From Sphingopyxis sp. 113P3 (GTDB taxonomy: Bacteria > Pseudomonadota > Alphaproteobacteria > Sphingomonadales > Sphingomonadaceae), in NCBI RefSeq assembly GCF_001278035.1, contig NZ_CP009452.1:467501-531500 (forward strand): a stretch of DNA of 64,000 bases. The letters are read 5' to 3'. Under the pieces are notes generated by a model, which ran no database searches, had not been told where the DNA came from, and saw only the letters and a list, made by a program, of their open reading frames with translations. A program made the translations under genes and the position numbers. Shown here in pieces: positions 9,736 to 18,592 of the stretch (the stretch's first letter is position 1; every line of letters starts with the position of its first letter).

Positions 9736-10050
9736 ATGAAGTCATCTCCTGCGCTTTATCTGATCGCCCTGTCGCTCACCTTGTCCGCCTGCGCGACGCC
9801 TGAGACCCGCCTGCGCAGTGGACTGATCGACGCCGGGCTGTCGCCGGCGATGTCGGCGTGCATGGCCGAGCGGATGGTCGACCGGCTGTCGCTGTTGCAA
9901 TTGCGCCGCCTCGCATCGCTCGGCAGCCTCAAGGACAGAAGGATCACCGATCTGACGCTCGATCAATTCCTGCACAAGGTTCGCGCGCTCAAGGACCCTG
10001 AGATTTTGGCGGTCTCGACCAGCTCGGCGGCGGTTTGCGCTTTGCGCTAG
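9736..10050 (+). CDS. Small lipoprotein, function unknown
   Basis: A 104-residue protein with a lipoprotein signal ending LSAC (Cys19). The mature region is mostly predicted helix (SGLIDAGLSPAMSACMAERMVDRLSLLQLRRLASL) with two further cysteines that might form a disulfide. It starts 60 bases after the serine hydrolase and may be co-transcribed with it. I recognise no family with certainty. Confidence 0.7.
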   Translation: MKSSPALYLIALSLTLSACATPETRLRSGLIDAGLSPAMSACMAERMVDRLSLLQLRRLASLGSLKDRRITDLTLDQFLHKVRALKDPEILAVSTSSAAVCALR

Positions 10051-10164
10051 GGTAGAAAATCTCTTCGCTCCCGGGGGGCACCAAGGGGTAGCCTTGCTGC
10101 CAAACTTGTGCTTAGGCGGCGCCGAATATCTCCCGCTCCAGAGTCGAAAGGCCCGGCAGACCCC

Positions 10165-11373
10165 ATGAACATTCACGAATATCAGGCGAAAGAACTGCTT
10201 GCGAAATTTGGCGTCGCAGTGCCCGCGGGCATTCCGGCGCTGAGCGTCGAGGAAGCCGTTGCGGCGGCAAAACAGCTTCCCGGGCCGCTTTACGTGGTCA
10301 AGGCACAGATCCACGCTGGCGGCCGCGGCAAGGGCAAGTTCAAGGAGCTCGGTCCTGACGCGAAGGGCGGTGTCCGCCTCGCCAAAACCCTCGAAGAAGT
10401 CGAAGCGCATGCGAAAGAGATGCTCGGCAACACGCTGGTGACTGTCCAGACCGGTGAGGCCGGCAAGCAGGTCAACCGCCTCTACATCACCGACGGCGTC
10501 GACATCGGCAAGGAATTCTATCTTGCATTGCTCGTCGATCGCGCAACCAGCCGCGTCGCGGTCGTCGCCTCGACCGAAGGCGGCATGGACATCGAGACCG
10601 TCGCGCACGACATGCCGGAAAAGATCCACACCATCACGATCGACCCCGCCACCGGTCTCCAGCCGCACCACGGCCGTTCGGTCGCCGCGGCGCTGGGGCT
10701 TTCGGGCGATCTCGCCAAGCAGGCAGCGAAGCTCCTCGAGGGGCTATACACGGCGTTCCTTGCAACCGACGCCTCGCAGATCGAGATCAACCCGCTCGCC
10801 ATCTGCCCGACGGCCGAAGGCGACAAGCTCTATGTCCTCGACGCCAAGGTCGGCTTTGATTCGAACGCGATGTTCCGCCACAAGGACCTCGCCGAGCTGC
10901 GCGACCTGACTGAGGAAGACCCCGCCGAGGTGGAGGCGAGCGAATATGACCTCGCCTACATCAAGCTCGACGGTAACATCGGCTGCATGGTCAACGGCGC
11001 CGGTCTCGCGATGGCGACGATGGATATCATCAAGCTCAATGGGGCCTTCCCTGCGAACTTCCTCGATGTCGGCGGCGGCGCGAGCAAGGAAAAGGTCACG
11101 GCCGCCTTCAAGATCATTCTGAAGGACCCCGCTGTCCAGGGCATCCTCGTGAACATCTTCGGCGGGATCATGAAATGCGACATCATCGCCGAAGGTATCG
11201 TTGCGGCCGCGAAGGAAGTGAATCTCTCGGTTCCGCTCGTCGTTCGCCTTGAAGGCACCAATGTCCAGCAGGGCAAGGACATCCTCGCAAACTCGGGTCT
11301 GCCAATCGTTCCGGCGAACGATCTGGGCGATGCGGCGAAGAAGATCGTCGCCGAGGTCGCCAAGGCGGCATGA
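10165..11373 (+). CDS. sucC: Succinyl-CoA synthetase beta subunit (ADP-forming)
   Basis: A 402-residue ATP-grasp subunit of succinyl-CoA synthetase, the substrate-level phosphorylation step of the TCA cycle. It opens with [17 protein letters not shown], has [12 protein letters not shown] (nucleotide-binding lysines), EINPLA and the C-terminal [10 protein letters not shown] ligase segment that faces the alpha subunit. The partner sucD is not adjacent; etfBA follows instead after a hairpin-rich gap, so subunit balance must be kept between separate loci or transcripts. The ATG at 10165 fits the family N-terminus; a longer reading from 10108 is not needed. Confidence 0.95.
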   Translation: MNIHEYQAKELLAKFGVAVPAGIPALSVEEAVAAAKQLPGPLYVVKAQIHAGGRGKGKFKELGPDAKGGVRLAKTLEEVEAHAKEMLGNTLVTVQTGEAGKQVNRLYITDGVDIGKEFYLALLVDRATSRVAVVASTEGGMDIETVAHDMPEKIHTITIDPATGLQPHHGRSVAAALGLSGDLAKQAAKLLEGLYTAFLATDASQIEINPLAICPTAEGDKLYVLDAKVGFDSNAMFRHKDLAELRDLTEEDPAEVEASEYDLAYIKLDGNIGCMVNGAGLAMATMDIIKLNGAFPANFLDVGGGASKEKVTAAFKIILKDPAVQGILVNIFGGIMKCDIIAEGIVAAAKEVNLSVPLVVRLEGTNVQQGKDILANSGLPIVPANDLGDAAKKIVAEVAKAA

Positions 11374-11378
11374 ATGCA

Positions 11379-11530
11379 GCTCCCCTCACTCCGTCAGGGA
11401 GGGGATTGGAAGGCTGGCAGCGTGCTGCCAGGCTGAAGCTCGGTGAGGGGATGCGGGCCGGAGGCTCGCGCGGAGCTGCGCTCCGGCCACCCTCATCGGA
11501 GGTCCTTCTCCTCTCAAGGGAGAAGGAATG
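11379..11530. repeat. Hairpin-rich intergenic element (REP-like)
   Basis: About 150 bases of nested inverted repeats: CTGGCAGC-GT-GCTGCCAG, an arm pair GCCGGAG/CTCCGGC, CCCCTC pairing with GAGGGG, and a GGTGAGGG/CCCTCA pair. The texture resembles dispersed palindromic elements common in sphingomonad and other alphaproteobacterial intergenic regions. It may also act as the sucC terminator. No second full copy is in this window. Confidence 0.5.
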
Positions 11531-11544
11531 ATGGGGACTGCTGG

Positions 11545-11573
11545 TTGACGTTTACGTAAACGCCAATTATGGC
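11545..11573 (+). promoter_or_regulatory. LiuR-like operator overlapping the etfBA promoter
   Basis: A 22-bp near-perfect palindrome, TTGACGTTTAC followed by GTAAACGCCAA (11545-11566, one mismatch between the halves). TTGACG is also a good -35 box with TATGGC 17 bases on (11568-11573). From memory the sequence closely resembles the site reported for LiuR, a MerR-family regulator of branched-chain amino acid and acyl-CoA catabolism in proteobacteria. ETF genes are among the expected targets of such regulators. Confidence 0.6.
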
Positions 11574-11608
11574 GCAGTGCACAATTTGCAAAGAGGAGCT
11601 TTGAGCCC

Positions 11609-12358
11609 ATGAAAATCCTCGTTCCCGTAAAACGGGTGCTCGATTACAACGTCAAGCCGCGGGTGAAGGCCGACGGCACCGGCGTCGATCTCGCGAACGT
11701 CAAGATGTCGATGAACCCTTTCGACGAGATCGGGGTCGAAGAGGCTATTCGCCTGAAGGAAAAGGGCGTCGCGACCGAAATCGTCGCTGTCAGCATCGGC
11801 CCTGCGAAGGCGCAGGAGACGCTGCGCACCGCGCTCGCGATGGGCGCCGACCGCGCGATCCTCGTTCAGACCGACGATCCAGTCGAACCCCTGGCTGTCG
11901 CCAAGATCCTGAAGGCCATCGCCGACGCTGAGCAGCCGGGTCTTGTGATCCTGGGCAAGCAGGCGATCGACGACGACAACAACCAGACTGGCCAGATGCT
12001 AGCTGCGCTGACCGGCTGGGCGCAGGGCACCTTTGCCAGCGCGGTAAATGTCGAGGGCGACAGCGTGAGCGTGACCCGCGAAGTCGACGGCGGCCTCGAG
12101 ACGGTGAAGCTCAAGCTCCCCGCGATCGTCACCACCGACCTTCGCCTCAACGAGCCGCGCTATGCATCGCTGCCAAACATCATGAAGGCGAAGTCGAAGC
12201 CGCTCGATACCAAGTCGCCCGCTGATTACGGCGTCGACACGGCACCGCGCGTTAAGGTGGTCAAGGTGTCCGAACCGCCCGTTCGCTCGGCCGGCGTCAA
12301 GGTCGCCGATGTCGATGAACTGGTTGCCAAGCTGAAGGCGATGGGAGTGCATTCATGA
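11609..12358 (+). CDS. etfB: Electron transfer flavoprotein beta subunit
   Basis: A 249-residue EtfB (FixA-type) beginning [17 protein letters not shown], the usual family start, with the [15 protein letters not shown] and [17 protein letters not shown] segments. Together with EtfA it forms a soluble FAD/AMP carrier that takes electrons from acyl-CoA dehydrogenases and passes them to ETF:quinone oxidoreductase. The ribosome site GAGGAGC precedes the ATG. Its stop overlaps the etfA start (ATGA at 12355-12358), so the subunits should be made in equal amounts. Control by the LiuR-like palindrome just upstream is likely. Confidence 0.95.
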   Translation: MKILVPVKRVLDYNVKPRVKADGTGVDLANVKMSMNPFDEIGVEEAIRLKEKGVATEIVAVSIGPAKAQETLRTALAMGADRAILVQTDDPVEPLAVAKILKAIADAEQPGLVILGKQAIDDDNNQTGQMLAALTGWAQGTFASAVNVEGDSVSVTREVDGGLETVKLKLPAIVTTDLRLNEPRYASLPNIMKAKSKPLDTKSPADYGVDTAPRVKVVKVSEPPVRSAGVKVADVDELVAKLKAMGVHS

Positions 12359-13284
12359 AAACGCTCGTTTGGGTCGAACATGACGGCAGCGCCGTCAAGG
12401 ATGCCACGCTGGCCGCGGTCACTGCCGCGGCCAAGCTCGGCGAAGTCCACCTGCTTGTCGCCGGCGAAGGCGTCGATGGCGTCGCCAAGGCCGCGTCGGA
12501 AATCACCGGCGTGGGCAAGGTCCACGTCGCCGACAATGCGGCCTTCGCGCACAATCTGCCTGAAAATGTCGCGCCGCTCGTTGCCGAACTGATGGCGTCG
12601 CACGACGCGTTCGTCGCGCCCGCGACCACGACCGGCAAGAATATCGCGCCGCGGGTCGCTGCGCTGCTCGACGTGATGCAGATCTCGGAAATCCTGTCGG
12701 TCGAAGGTCCCAAGACCTTCACCCGCCCCATCTATGCCGGCAACGCGATCGCAACGGTCGAGAGCTCGGACGCCAAGCTCGTCCTCACGGTCCGCGGTAC
12801 GGCCTTCGACAAGGCGGCGGCGACCGGTGGCTCGGGCACGGTTGAAGCCGTCTCGGCTGGCGGGGACGCCGGTATCTCGAGCTTCGTCGGCGCCGAGATT
12901 GCAAAGTCCGAGCGGCCTGAGCTCACCTCGGCCAAGATCATCGTCTCGGGCGGCCGTGCGCTCGGATCGAGCGAGAAATATCAGGAAGTCATTGTCCCGC
13001 TCGCCGACAAGCTCGGCGCTGCGCTCGGCGCGAGCCGCGCTGCGGTCGACGCGGGCTATGTTCCCAACGACTACCAGGTCGGCCAGACCGGCAAGATCGT
13101 GGCGCCCGAGGTCTATTTCGCGATCGGTATCTCGGGTGCGATCCAGCATCTTGCGGGGATGAAGGATTCAAAGACGATCGTCGCGATCAACAAGGATGAG
13201 GATGCGCCGATCTTCCAGGTCGCGGACCTCGGCCTCGTTGCCGACCTGTTCAGCGCCGTGCCCGATCTGACAGCCAAGATCTGA
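12355..13284 (+). CDS. etfA: Electron transfer flavoprotein alpha subunit
   Basis: A 309-residue EtfA (FixB-type), the FAD-binding partner of EtfB. The C-terminal half carries the signature [12 protein letters not shown] and the stretch [39 protein letters not shown], diagnostic of the FAD domain. It overlaps etfB by four bases and is followed by a strong terminator. The partner dehydrogenase encoded in this window (16505-17800) is a plausible electron donor. Confidence 0.96.
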   Translation: MKTLVWVEHDGSAVKDATLAAVTAAAKLGEVHLLVAGEGVDGVAKAASEITGVGKVHVADNAAFAHNLPENVAPLVAELMASHDAFVAPATTTGKNIAPRVAALLDVMQISEILSVEGPKTFTRPIYAGNAIATVESSDAKLVLTVRGTAFDKAAATGGSGTVEAVSAGGDAGISSFVGAEIAKSERPELTSAKIIVSGGRALGSSEKYQEVIVPLADKLGAALGASRAAVDAGYVPNDYQVGQTGKIVAPEVYFAIGISGAIQHLAGMKDSKTIVAINKDEDAPIFQVADLGLVADLFSAVPDLTAKI

Positions 13285-13309
13285 ACCGGGCCGTCATGGC
13301 ATGATTGCG

Positions 13310-13344
13310 AAGGGCGGTCGGTTTCGGCCGCCCTTTCCTTTTTT
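13310..13344 (+). terminator. Rho-independent terminator of etfBA
   Basis: Stem AAGGGCGG (13310-13317) pairs with CCGCCCTT (13328-13335) and is followed by TCCTTTTTT. It ends only 13 bases before the start of the next gene, so the ribosome site of that gene follows directly. Confidence 0.85.
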
Positions 13345-13356
13345 GGAGAGAATGAG

Positions 13357-14138
13357 ATGTCCCTGATCCTCGTCAGCCGCGACGATGCCGTTGCGACGGT
13401 CACGCTCAACCGGCCCGAGACGATGAATGCTCTCTCGCGGGCGCTCCGTGCGGAACTCGCCGGCGTGATGCGCGATCTCGCCGCCAATGAGACGGTGCGC
13501 GCGATCCTATTGACGGGTGCTGGAACGCGGGCTTTCACCGCTGGTCTCGATTTGAAGGAACTCGGCGGCGATACGAGCCATCTGGGCGCCGCCAATGCGG
13601 AGAGCGCCGACGAGAATCCTGTCAAGGCGATCGAACTCTGCCGCAGCCCGTTATCGGTGCGGTCAACGGTGTCGCGATTACCGGTGGATTCGAAGTTGCG
13701 CTTGCATGCGACATTTTGATCGCCTCGACCAACGCCCGCTTTGCCGATACCCATGCGCGCGTCGGGATCATGCCGGGCTGGGGCCTGTCGCAGAAACTGT
13801 CGCGGCTGATCGGCATCAGCCGCGCCAAGGAGCTCTCGCTGACCGGCAATTTCCTCGGCGCTGAGGAGGCGCGCGAGTGGGGTCTGGTCAATCGCGTCGT
13901 GGCGCCCGAAGAACTTCTGCCTGCAGCGCAGGCGCTTGCTCGCGACATTGCCAGCGCCGATCCGGCGATGGTGCGGCGGTACAAGGCGCTTATTGATGAG
14001 GGTTATGCGCTGCCTTTTCGCGAAGGAATAGCGCTCGAAAAAGCGCGATCTACCGCCGCGAACCGCATGGTGACCGCTGACGAGGTTGAAGCGCGCCGGC
14101 ACGCGGTGATGGCCCGTGGCAGGGAACACGCCGGTTGA
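13357..14138 (+). pseudogene. Enoyl-CoA hydratase/isomerase family, frameshifted
   Basis: Two ORFs in different frames join into one crotonase of about 260 residues. The first part ([27 protein letters not shown] to VKAIELCR) has the crotonase entry motif and [12 protein letters not shown]; the second, in the other forward frame, continues [28 protein letters not shown] and runs to 14138. The reading frame changes near 13642-13644, consistent with one missing base. Without the fix the product stops at 13719 and lacks the second catalytic region. Beta-oxidation hydration would be its role. Either the gene is truly broken or the assembly lost a base. Confidence 0.85.
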
Positions 14139-14185
14139 TCGGAGAGCAACTTGCCAGCAAGGCGGCTGGACCCTAGATCAGCTCC

Positions 14186-15082
14186 ATGAAAACAGGGGGA
14201 TTGGGCGTTTGGGTGGCGATGCTATCGAGCATCGCGCAGCCGGTTGCAGCAGGCGCGGCCGAGCCTGTAGGGCTCGACCCTTCGTCGCCCTGGAACGTTC
14301 ACTATGCCGATGATTATTGCCGGCTGATACGTGTATTCGGTAGCGGCCGGGAGGCCGTCACGCTGATCATTGACCAGTATGAGCCGGGCGATGAATTTCG
14401 CATCTCGTTGATGGGCAGGCGAATGAAGAGCCCTGCAGGCAGTGACAAGGCCCGAATCCGGTTCGGCGAAGCCCTGCCTCAACAGGATGTCCTTTTTTAT
14501 TCGGGCTCGATCGGAACAAATCCCGCATGGATATTTGTAACGGATATTCGCATCCGGCCGCTGTCCGACACGGAAAAAGCAGTGCTATCCGCGCGAGGTA
14601 GCGCGCCGGTCGCACCCGTTACCGATGATGAGAAAGCCTCGGTGAGCTCGATCGACATCGGCAGACCGCTGCGGCATCCCATGCGGCTGCGCACGGGGCC
14701 CATGAAGGCAAGTTTCGCCGCAATGGATGCCTGCACTGACGAATTGCTGACCCATTGGGGCATCGATGCTGCGCGCCACAAGACGCGGCTGCGCTCTGCG
14801 ATCCCCACCCGCTCACCGTCAACCTGGCTCAAAGATGGCGATTACCCATTGGCCATGTTGCTGAAACGGCAGCCCGGCCTCGTCGAGTTCCGACTGGATG
14901 TCGGCGAGGACGGGGTTCCCACAGCCTGTCACATCCAGCAATCGACCCACCCTGAGGGCTTTGACCGAACCGTGTGCGACCGCCTGATGAAGCGTGCCCG
15001 CTTTGAACCAGCGCTCGACCGGGATGGACAGCCGATCGCCTCTTATTACCGCGACAGCGTGCGCTTCGCGTTTGCGAACTAG
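14186..15082 (+). CDS. Secreted protein with a TonB C-terminal-like domain
   Basis: A 298-residue protein with a probable signal peptide (MKTGGLGVWVAMLSSIAQPVAAGAAE). The last 75 residues, from LVEFRLDVGEDGVPTACHIQQS to RFEPALDRDGQPIASYYRDSVRFAF, look like the TonB_C fold found in TonB-like proteins and in many free-standing sphingomonad envelope proteins. There is no N-terminal anchor plus Pro-rich spacer, so it is not a normal TonB energiser. The middle (about 25-200) is unrecognised and contains two cysteines. It stands alone between the hydratase and the phosphotransferase. Confidence 0.65.
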   Translation: MKTGGLGVWVAMLSSIAQPVAAGAAEPVGLDPSSPWNVHYADDYCRLIRVFGSGREAVTLIIDQYEPGDEFRISLMGRRMKSPAGSDKARIRFGEALPQQDVLFYSGSIGTNPAWIFVTDIRIRPLSDTEKAVLSARGSAPVAPVTDDEKASVSSIDIGRPLRHPMRLRTGPMKASFAAMDACTDELLTHWGIDAARHKTRLRSAIPTRSPSTWLKDGDYPLAMLLKRQPGLVEFRLDVGEDGVPTACHIQQSTHPEGFDRTVCDRLMKRARFEPALDRDGQPIASYYRDSVRFAFAN

Positions 15083-15137
15083 GGGGATTTGCACGCCCTG
15101 GGCGGGTTCTTCGATTACCCCTTGCGGAGGCGAAAAA

Positions 15138-15156
15138 TACTTAGCAAGGTTAAGTA
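15138..15156. promoter_or_regulatory. Inverted repeat ending at the phosphotransferase start codon
   Basis: TACTTA-N7-TAAGTA (15138-15156) is a 19-bp dyad that abuts the ATG at 15157. A protein bound here would block both transcription and access to the start. The right arm extends to GGTTAAGTAA, nearly identical to a site before fadD. Confidence 0.4.
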
Positions 15157-16488
15157 ATGACCGAGCTTGTCGAACCGCTTTCCGCTTTCATGTCGCGCGC
15201 CCTTGGACCCGGTGCGCTGTCGGGTCTGTCGCGTCTTTCGGGCGGGGCGAACATGGAGAGCTGGGCGTTCGACTGGGCAGGGGTTGGCTATGTCCTTCGG
15301 CGAGCCCCTTCGGCAGAATATATGGAGGGCCGGCCTTATGGGCACCCTGTCGAGGCTGCGCTCGTCCGGGCAGCGCATGCGGGCGGGGTAAAGGCTCCCG
15401 AAGTCGTCGCCGTTCTCGCCGACAGCGACGGCATGGGGACGGGCTATGTGATGCGGCGCATCACCGCGGAGGTCAGTCCCGCGAAGATTCTGTCCGCACC
15501 GCCGCCCTCGCTGATCGCCGATTTGGGCCGCGAACTCGCGCGCATTCACGCGCTGCCGCGCGCTGTGATCCCCGAGGGCATTCCGGTGATGGACACCGCA
15601 GAGGCGCTTGCCGAACTCAAAGCCCGCTTCCTCTCCTATGGCGGCGATCGTCCGGCGATCGCGCTCGCGATTCGCTGGTGCGAGGATCACCTGCCGGCGC
15701 CCGCCGAGCTGGTGCTGGTCCACGGCGACTATCGCATGGGAAATGTGATGGTCGACCCGCAGGGGCTCGCCGCGGTTCTCGACTGGGAGCTTGCGCATCT
15801 TGGCGACGCGCACGAAGATCTGGCGTTCGGCTGTATGACCGTGTGGCGCTTCGGTCGGCTCGAGCGGCCGGCCTTTGGAGTAGGGAGCCTCGAGGATTAT
15901 TTTGCGGCCTATGAAGCGGCGGGCGGGCAGGCGGTTGACCGGGACCGGTTCCGCTTTTGGCTCGTCTACCGCACGCTCTGGTGGGCGCTCGGCTGCCTCC
16001 AGATGGGGCAGGCGTGGCGGAGCGGCGCCGACAGGACGGTCGAGCGCGTCGTGGTTGGACGTCGCACGGCCGAGCAGGAGCTCGACCTTATTCGCTTGCT
16101 GGAAGAAGAAGCGCCCGAGGCGGAACGGCAACGCCCGCTGCCGCCGTGCGCCCATCCAGCCCAGACGCCGGTAGGCGAGCCGACCAACCGCGAAATGGTC
16201 GAGGCGGTGCGCGACTGGATCGAAAGCGCGATCAAGCCGAAGGCCGAGGGTCATGCGAAGTTCGAGGCGGTGGTTGCGATGAACGCGCTCGGCATCGTGA
16301 CGCGCGACCTCGACGCGGGGGTGCGCGCCGAGGACCGGACCCTCGCCGAGGCGATCATGAACGGCGAGACGACGCTCGCCAAACCAGGCCTGCTCGCGCG
16401 ATTGCGGCGCGCGGTGCTCGACAAATGCGCTATCGACAGTCCGAAATATGCCGCGCTCGCGGCGGCGCGCACCGATTGGCGCGGCTGA
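15157..16488 (+). CDS. Aminoglycoside-phosphotransferase-fold protein with C-terminal DUF6285
   Basis: The 443-residue protein has an APH/choline-kinase-fold domain (about 1-315) with the catalytic loop HGDYRMGNVMVD (189-200) and metal-binding DWELAHLGD (209-217). The C-terminal part (about 325-443, PTNREMVEAVRDWIESA to the end) matches the DUF6285 type seen beside acyl-CoA dehydrogenases. It lies 16 bases before the acyl-CoA dehydrogenase gene, mirroring the fused kinase-dehydrogenase layout of ACAD10/11 proteins. In that family the kinase phosphorylates 4-hydroxyacyl-CoA; the same role here is inference. It is not evidence for antibiotic resistance. Confidence 0.82.
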   Translation: MTELVEPLSAFMSRALGPGALSGLSRLSGGANMESWAFDWAGVGYVLRRAPSAEYMEGRPYGHPVEAALVRAAHAGGVKAPEVVAVLADSDGMGTGYVMRRITAEVSPAKILSAPPPSLIADLGRELARIHALPRAVIPEGIPVMDTAEALAELKARFLSYGGDRPAIALAIRWCEDHLPAPAELVLVHGDYRMGNVMVDPQGLAAVLDWELAHLGDAHEDLAFGCMTVWRFGRLERPAFGVGSLEDYFAAYEAAGGQAVDRDRFRFWLVYRTLWWALGCLQMGQAWRSGADRTVERVVVGRRTAEQELDLIRLLEEEAPEAERQRPLPPCAHPAQTPVGEPTNREMVEAVRDWIESAIKPKAEGHAKFEAVVAMNALGIVTRDLDAGVRAEDRTLAEAIMNGETTLAKPGLLARLRRAVLDKCAIDSPKYAALAAARTDWRG

Positions 16489-16504
16489 GTCAAGGGAGAG
16501 AGAC

Positions 16505-17800
16505 ATGGATTTTGCGGTTCCGGCCGATCTGAAGGCCTATCTGGACGAGCTCGATGCTTTCATCGAGGCCGAGATCAAGCCGCTCGAGGAGGCCGACGAC
16601 AATATCCGCTTCTTCGACCATCGCCGCGAGCACAGCCGTACCGACTGGGACAATCAGGGCCTCCCGCGGCACGAATGGGAAGAGCTGCTGAACGAAGCGA
16701 AACGCCGGGCCGACGCCGCTGGGCACTGGCGCTTCTCGGCGCCCAAGAAATATGGCGGCAAGGACGGGTCGAACCTCTGGATGGCGGTGATCCGCGAGCA
16801 TTTCGCAGCGAAGGGTCTTGGGCTGCACAATGATCTTCAGAACGAACACAGCATCGTTGGCAACTTTCCCTTCGTCGAGATGTTCGAGCAGTTTGCCACC
16901 AGCGAGGAGCAGAAGCAGGAGTTCATCCTTGGCGGCTTCGAAGGCAAGCGCCGCACCGCGTTCGGACTCACCGAGCCCGATCACGGATCGGACGCGACGC
17001 ATATGGAAACGCGCGCGGTGCGCGAGGTGCGCGACGGGGAAGAGGGCTGGCGCATCAATGGCGAGAAGATGTGGACAACCGGTATGCACGTCGCGACCCA
17101 CTGCGCGACCTTCTGCCGCACGAGCGGGGAGGATGGTGATGCGAAGGGGATCACCTGCCTGCTCGTCCCCAACCCCTCACCGGGGCTCGTGATCGAGGAG
17201 TATCTTTGGACCTTCAACATGCCGACCGACCATCCGCGGGTCAGCTTCACCGACGTCTGGGTGCCCGACAGCGCCCGGCTCGGCCCGGTCGACGGCGGGC
17301 TATCGATCGCACAGAGCTTCGTGCATCAGAACCGCATCCGGCAGGCGGCAAGCTCGCTCGGCGCCGCGGTCTACTGCATCGAGGAAAGCGTCCGCTACGC
17401 CCGCGAGAGGAAGCCCTTTGGCGAGGCGCTGGCCAAGAACCAGGCGATCCAGTTTCCGCTCGTCGAGCTCGCGACGCAGGCCGAAATGCTTCGCCTCCTC
17501 ATTCGCAAGACCGCTTGGGAAATGGACAATATGCCCCACAAGGAGGTCGAGCACCGCCTCAGCGACAAGGTCAGCATGTGCAATTACTGGGCGAACCGCC
17601 TCTGCTGCCAAGCCGCGGACCGCGCGATGCAGGTTCACGGCGGCATCGGCTATTCGCGGCACAAGCCTTTCGAGCATATCTATCGCCATCACCGCCGCTA
17701 CCGCATCACCGAGGGCGCGGAAGAAATCCAGATGCGCAAGGTGGCCGCCTATCTGTTCGGTTATCTGGGGCCGCGGCGGGAGACGCTCGGGAAAATCTGA
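16505..17800 (+). CDS. Acyl-CoA dehydrogenase (ACAD10/11-like)
   Basis: A 431-residue FAD-dependent acyl-CoA dehydrogenase. Visible family landmarks are AFGLTEPDHGSDATHM (FAD/substrate region), RWRINGEKMWTTG-type beta-barrel segment, VHQNRIRQAASSLG and the C-terminal QVHGGIGYSRHKPFEHIYRHHRRYRITEGAEEIQ. It introduces the 2,3-double bond in an acyl-CoA and hands electrons to ETF. A GGGAGAGAGAC ribosome site precedes ATG 16505; the 8-codon-range upstream readings overlap the kinase end. Operon partner of the phosphotransferase, so it may act on hydroxylated or branched acyl-CoA rather than plain fatty acids. Confidence 0.9.
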   Translation: MDFAVPADLKAYLDELDAFIEAEIKPLEEADDNIRFFDHRREHSRTDWDNQGLPRHEWEELLNEAKRRADAAGHWRFSAPKKYGGKDGSNLWMAVIREHFAAKGLGLHNDLQNEHSIVGNFPFVEMFEQFATSEEQKQEFILGGFEGKRRTAFGLTEPDHGSDATHMETRAVREVRDGEEGWRINGEKMWTTGMHVATHCATFCRTSGEDGDAKGITCLLVPNPSPGLVIEEYLWTFNMPTDHPRVSFTDVWVPDSARLGPVDGGLSIAQSFVHQNRIRQAASSLGAAVYCIEESVRYARERKPFGEALAKNQAIQFPLVELATQAEMLRLLIRKTAWEMDNMPHKEVEHRLSDKVSMCNYWANRLCCQAADRAMQVHGGIGYSRHKPFEHIYRHHRRYRITEGAEEIQMRKVAAYLFGYLGPRRETLGKI

Positions 17801-18182
17801 GCTGGCGCCAGCTTGCCTCGCGCAAGCTGCCGCGAAGATGGCCGCGCGGGGCAGATTTTACCACCTTCGAGCGGCAAATGACCCAGGGAAGCATCCGGGG
17901 GGCGGGGGCCCTTATGCCGCGCCGCCCCCCGCGTGCCTCGGGGGTAAGTGGGGATTTCCCGAATGAGGGCGGGGGACATCAGGGACCAGACCGATATCCC
18001 CCGCCGCTCCATTGAGCGGAACACTCGGGAACAGCGATCACCATTCAATCGTCGTGCCAGTTTGCGTATTACGGGCTTTCGGGCGCTCCTTGGTGGTTAG
18101 CAAAAGCTTACCGCCTTGGATCGATGTCAAAATTACCGACACTTTTGGCACGATTTTGCGTTCATCGGCCATTCAGATGACT
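17801..18182. other. Intergenic region of about 400 bases
   Basis: No gene seen. The first part contains GC-rich inverted repeats after the dehydrogenase stop (GCTGGCGCCAGC; AGCTTG/CAAGCT; a C/G-rich arm pair near 17905-17935). The second part is AT-richer and contains the near-palindrome GGTTAGC-AAAA-GCTTACC, then the BlaI-type operator described separately. Confidence 0.5.
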
Positions 18183-18198
18183 GACTACATTTGTAATC
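18183..18198. promoter_or_regulatory. BlaI/MecI-type operator
   Basis: GACTACA-TT-TGTAATC, a 16-bp dyad with six of seven positions symmetric around the TACA...TGTA core that BlaI/MecI/CopY repressors bind. It ends 25 bases before the start of the repressor gene, the expected position for autoregulation. Confidence 0.7.
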
Positions 18199-18223
18199 GT
18201 ATCAAGCGAAGGGAGGGGTCCGC

Positions 18224-18592
18224 ATGGCCGAACGGGCAAGCGAATCCGAAATGCAGGTGCTGAATGCGCTATGGGACGAGGCGCCGCTGACCGCGGCCGA
18301 CCTTGCGCGTCGGATCGGCAAGGCGAATGGCTGGACACTGGCGACCGTGAAGACGCTGATCGCGCGTCTCGTCCAGAAGGGGGCCGTGACGGCGGAGGCT
18401 GACGGACGCCGCTATCTCTATCGTCCTGCGGTCGACCGCGCCGAGGCGATGGGCGAGGAATCGCAGCGTTTCGTCGACAGGCTCTTCGGGGGCCGCGTTA
18501 GCCCTATGATCGCGCATCTCGCCGAGCGGGAGGCGCTGACCGACGCCGACATCGAAGAGATTGAGGCGCTGTTGAGGAGGCTCAAGTCATGA
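18224..18592 (+). CDS. BlaI/MecI/CopY-family transcriptional repressor
   Basis: A 122-residue winged-helix repressor. The N-terminal half (SESEMQVLNALWDEAPLTAADLARRIGKANGWTLATVKTLIARLVQKGAV) is the DNA-binding domain and the C-terminal helices (LTDADIEEIEALLRRLK) form the dimer. In this family the repressor is inactivated by proteolysis triggered by a membrane M56 peptidase, and that partner gene follows with a four-base overlap (ATGA). It should repress its own operon at the adjacent dyad. The inducing signal in sphingomonads is not known; no beta-lactamase gene is adjacent, though a serine hydrolase lies about 9 kb upstream. Confidence 0.9.
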   Translation: MAERASESEMQVLNALWDEAPLTAADLARRIGKANGWTLATVKTLIARLVQKGAVTAEADGRRYLYRPAVDRAEAMGEESQRFVDRLFGGRVSPMIAHLAEREALTDADIEEIEALLRRLKS

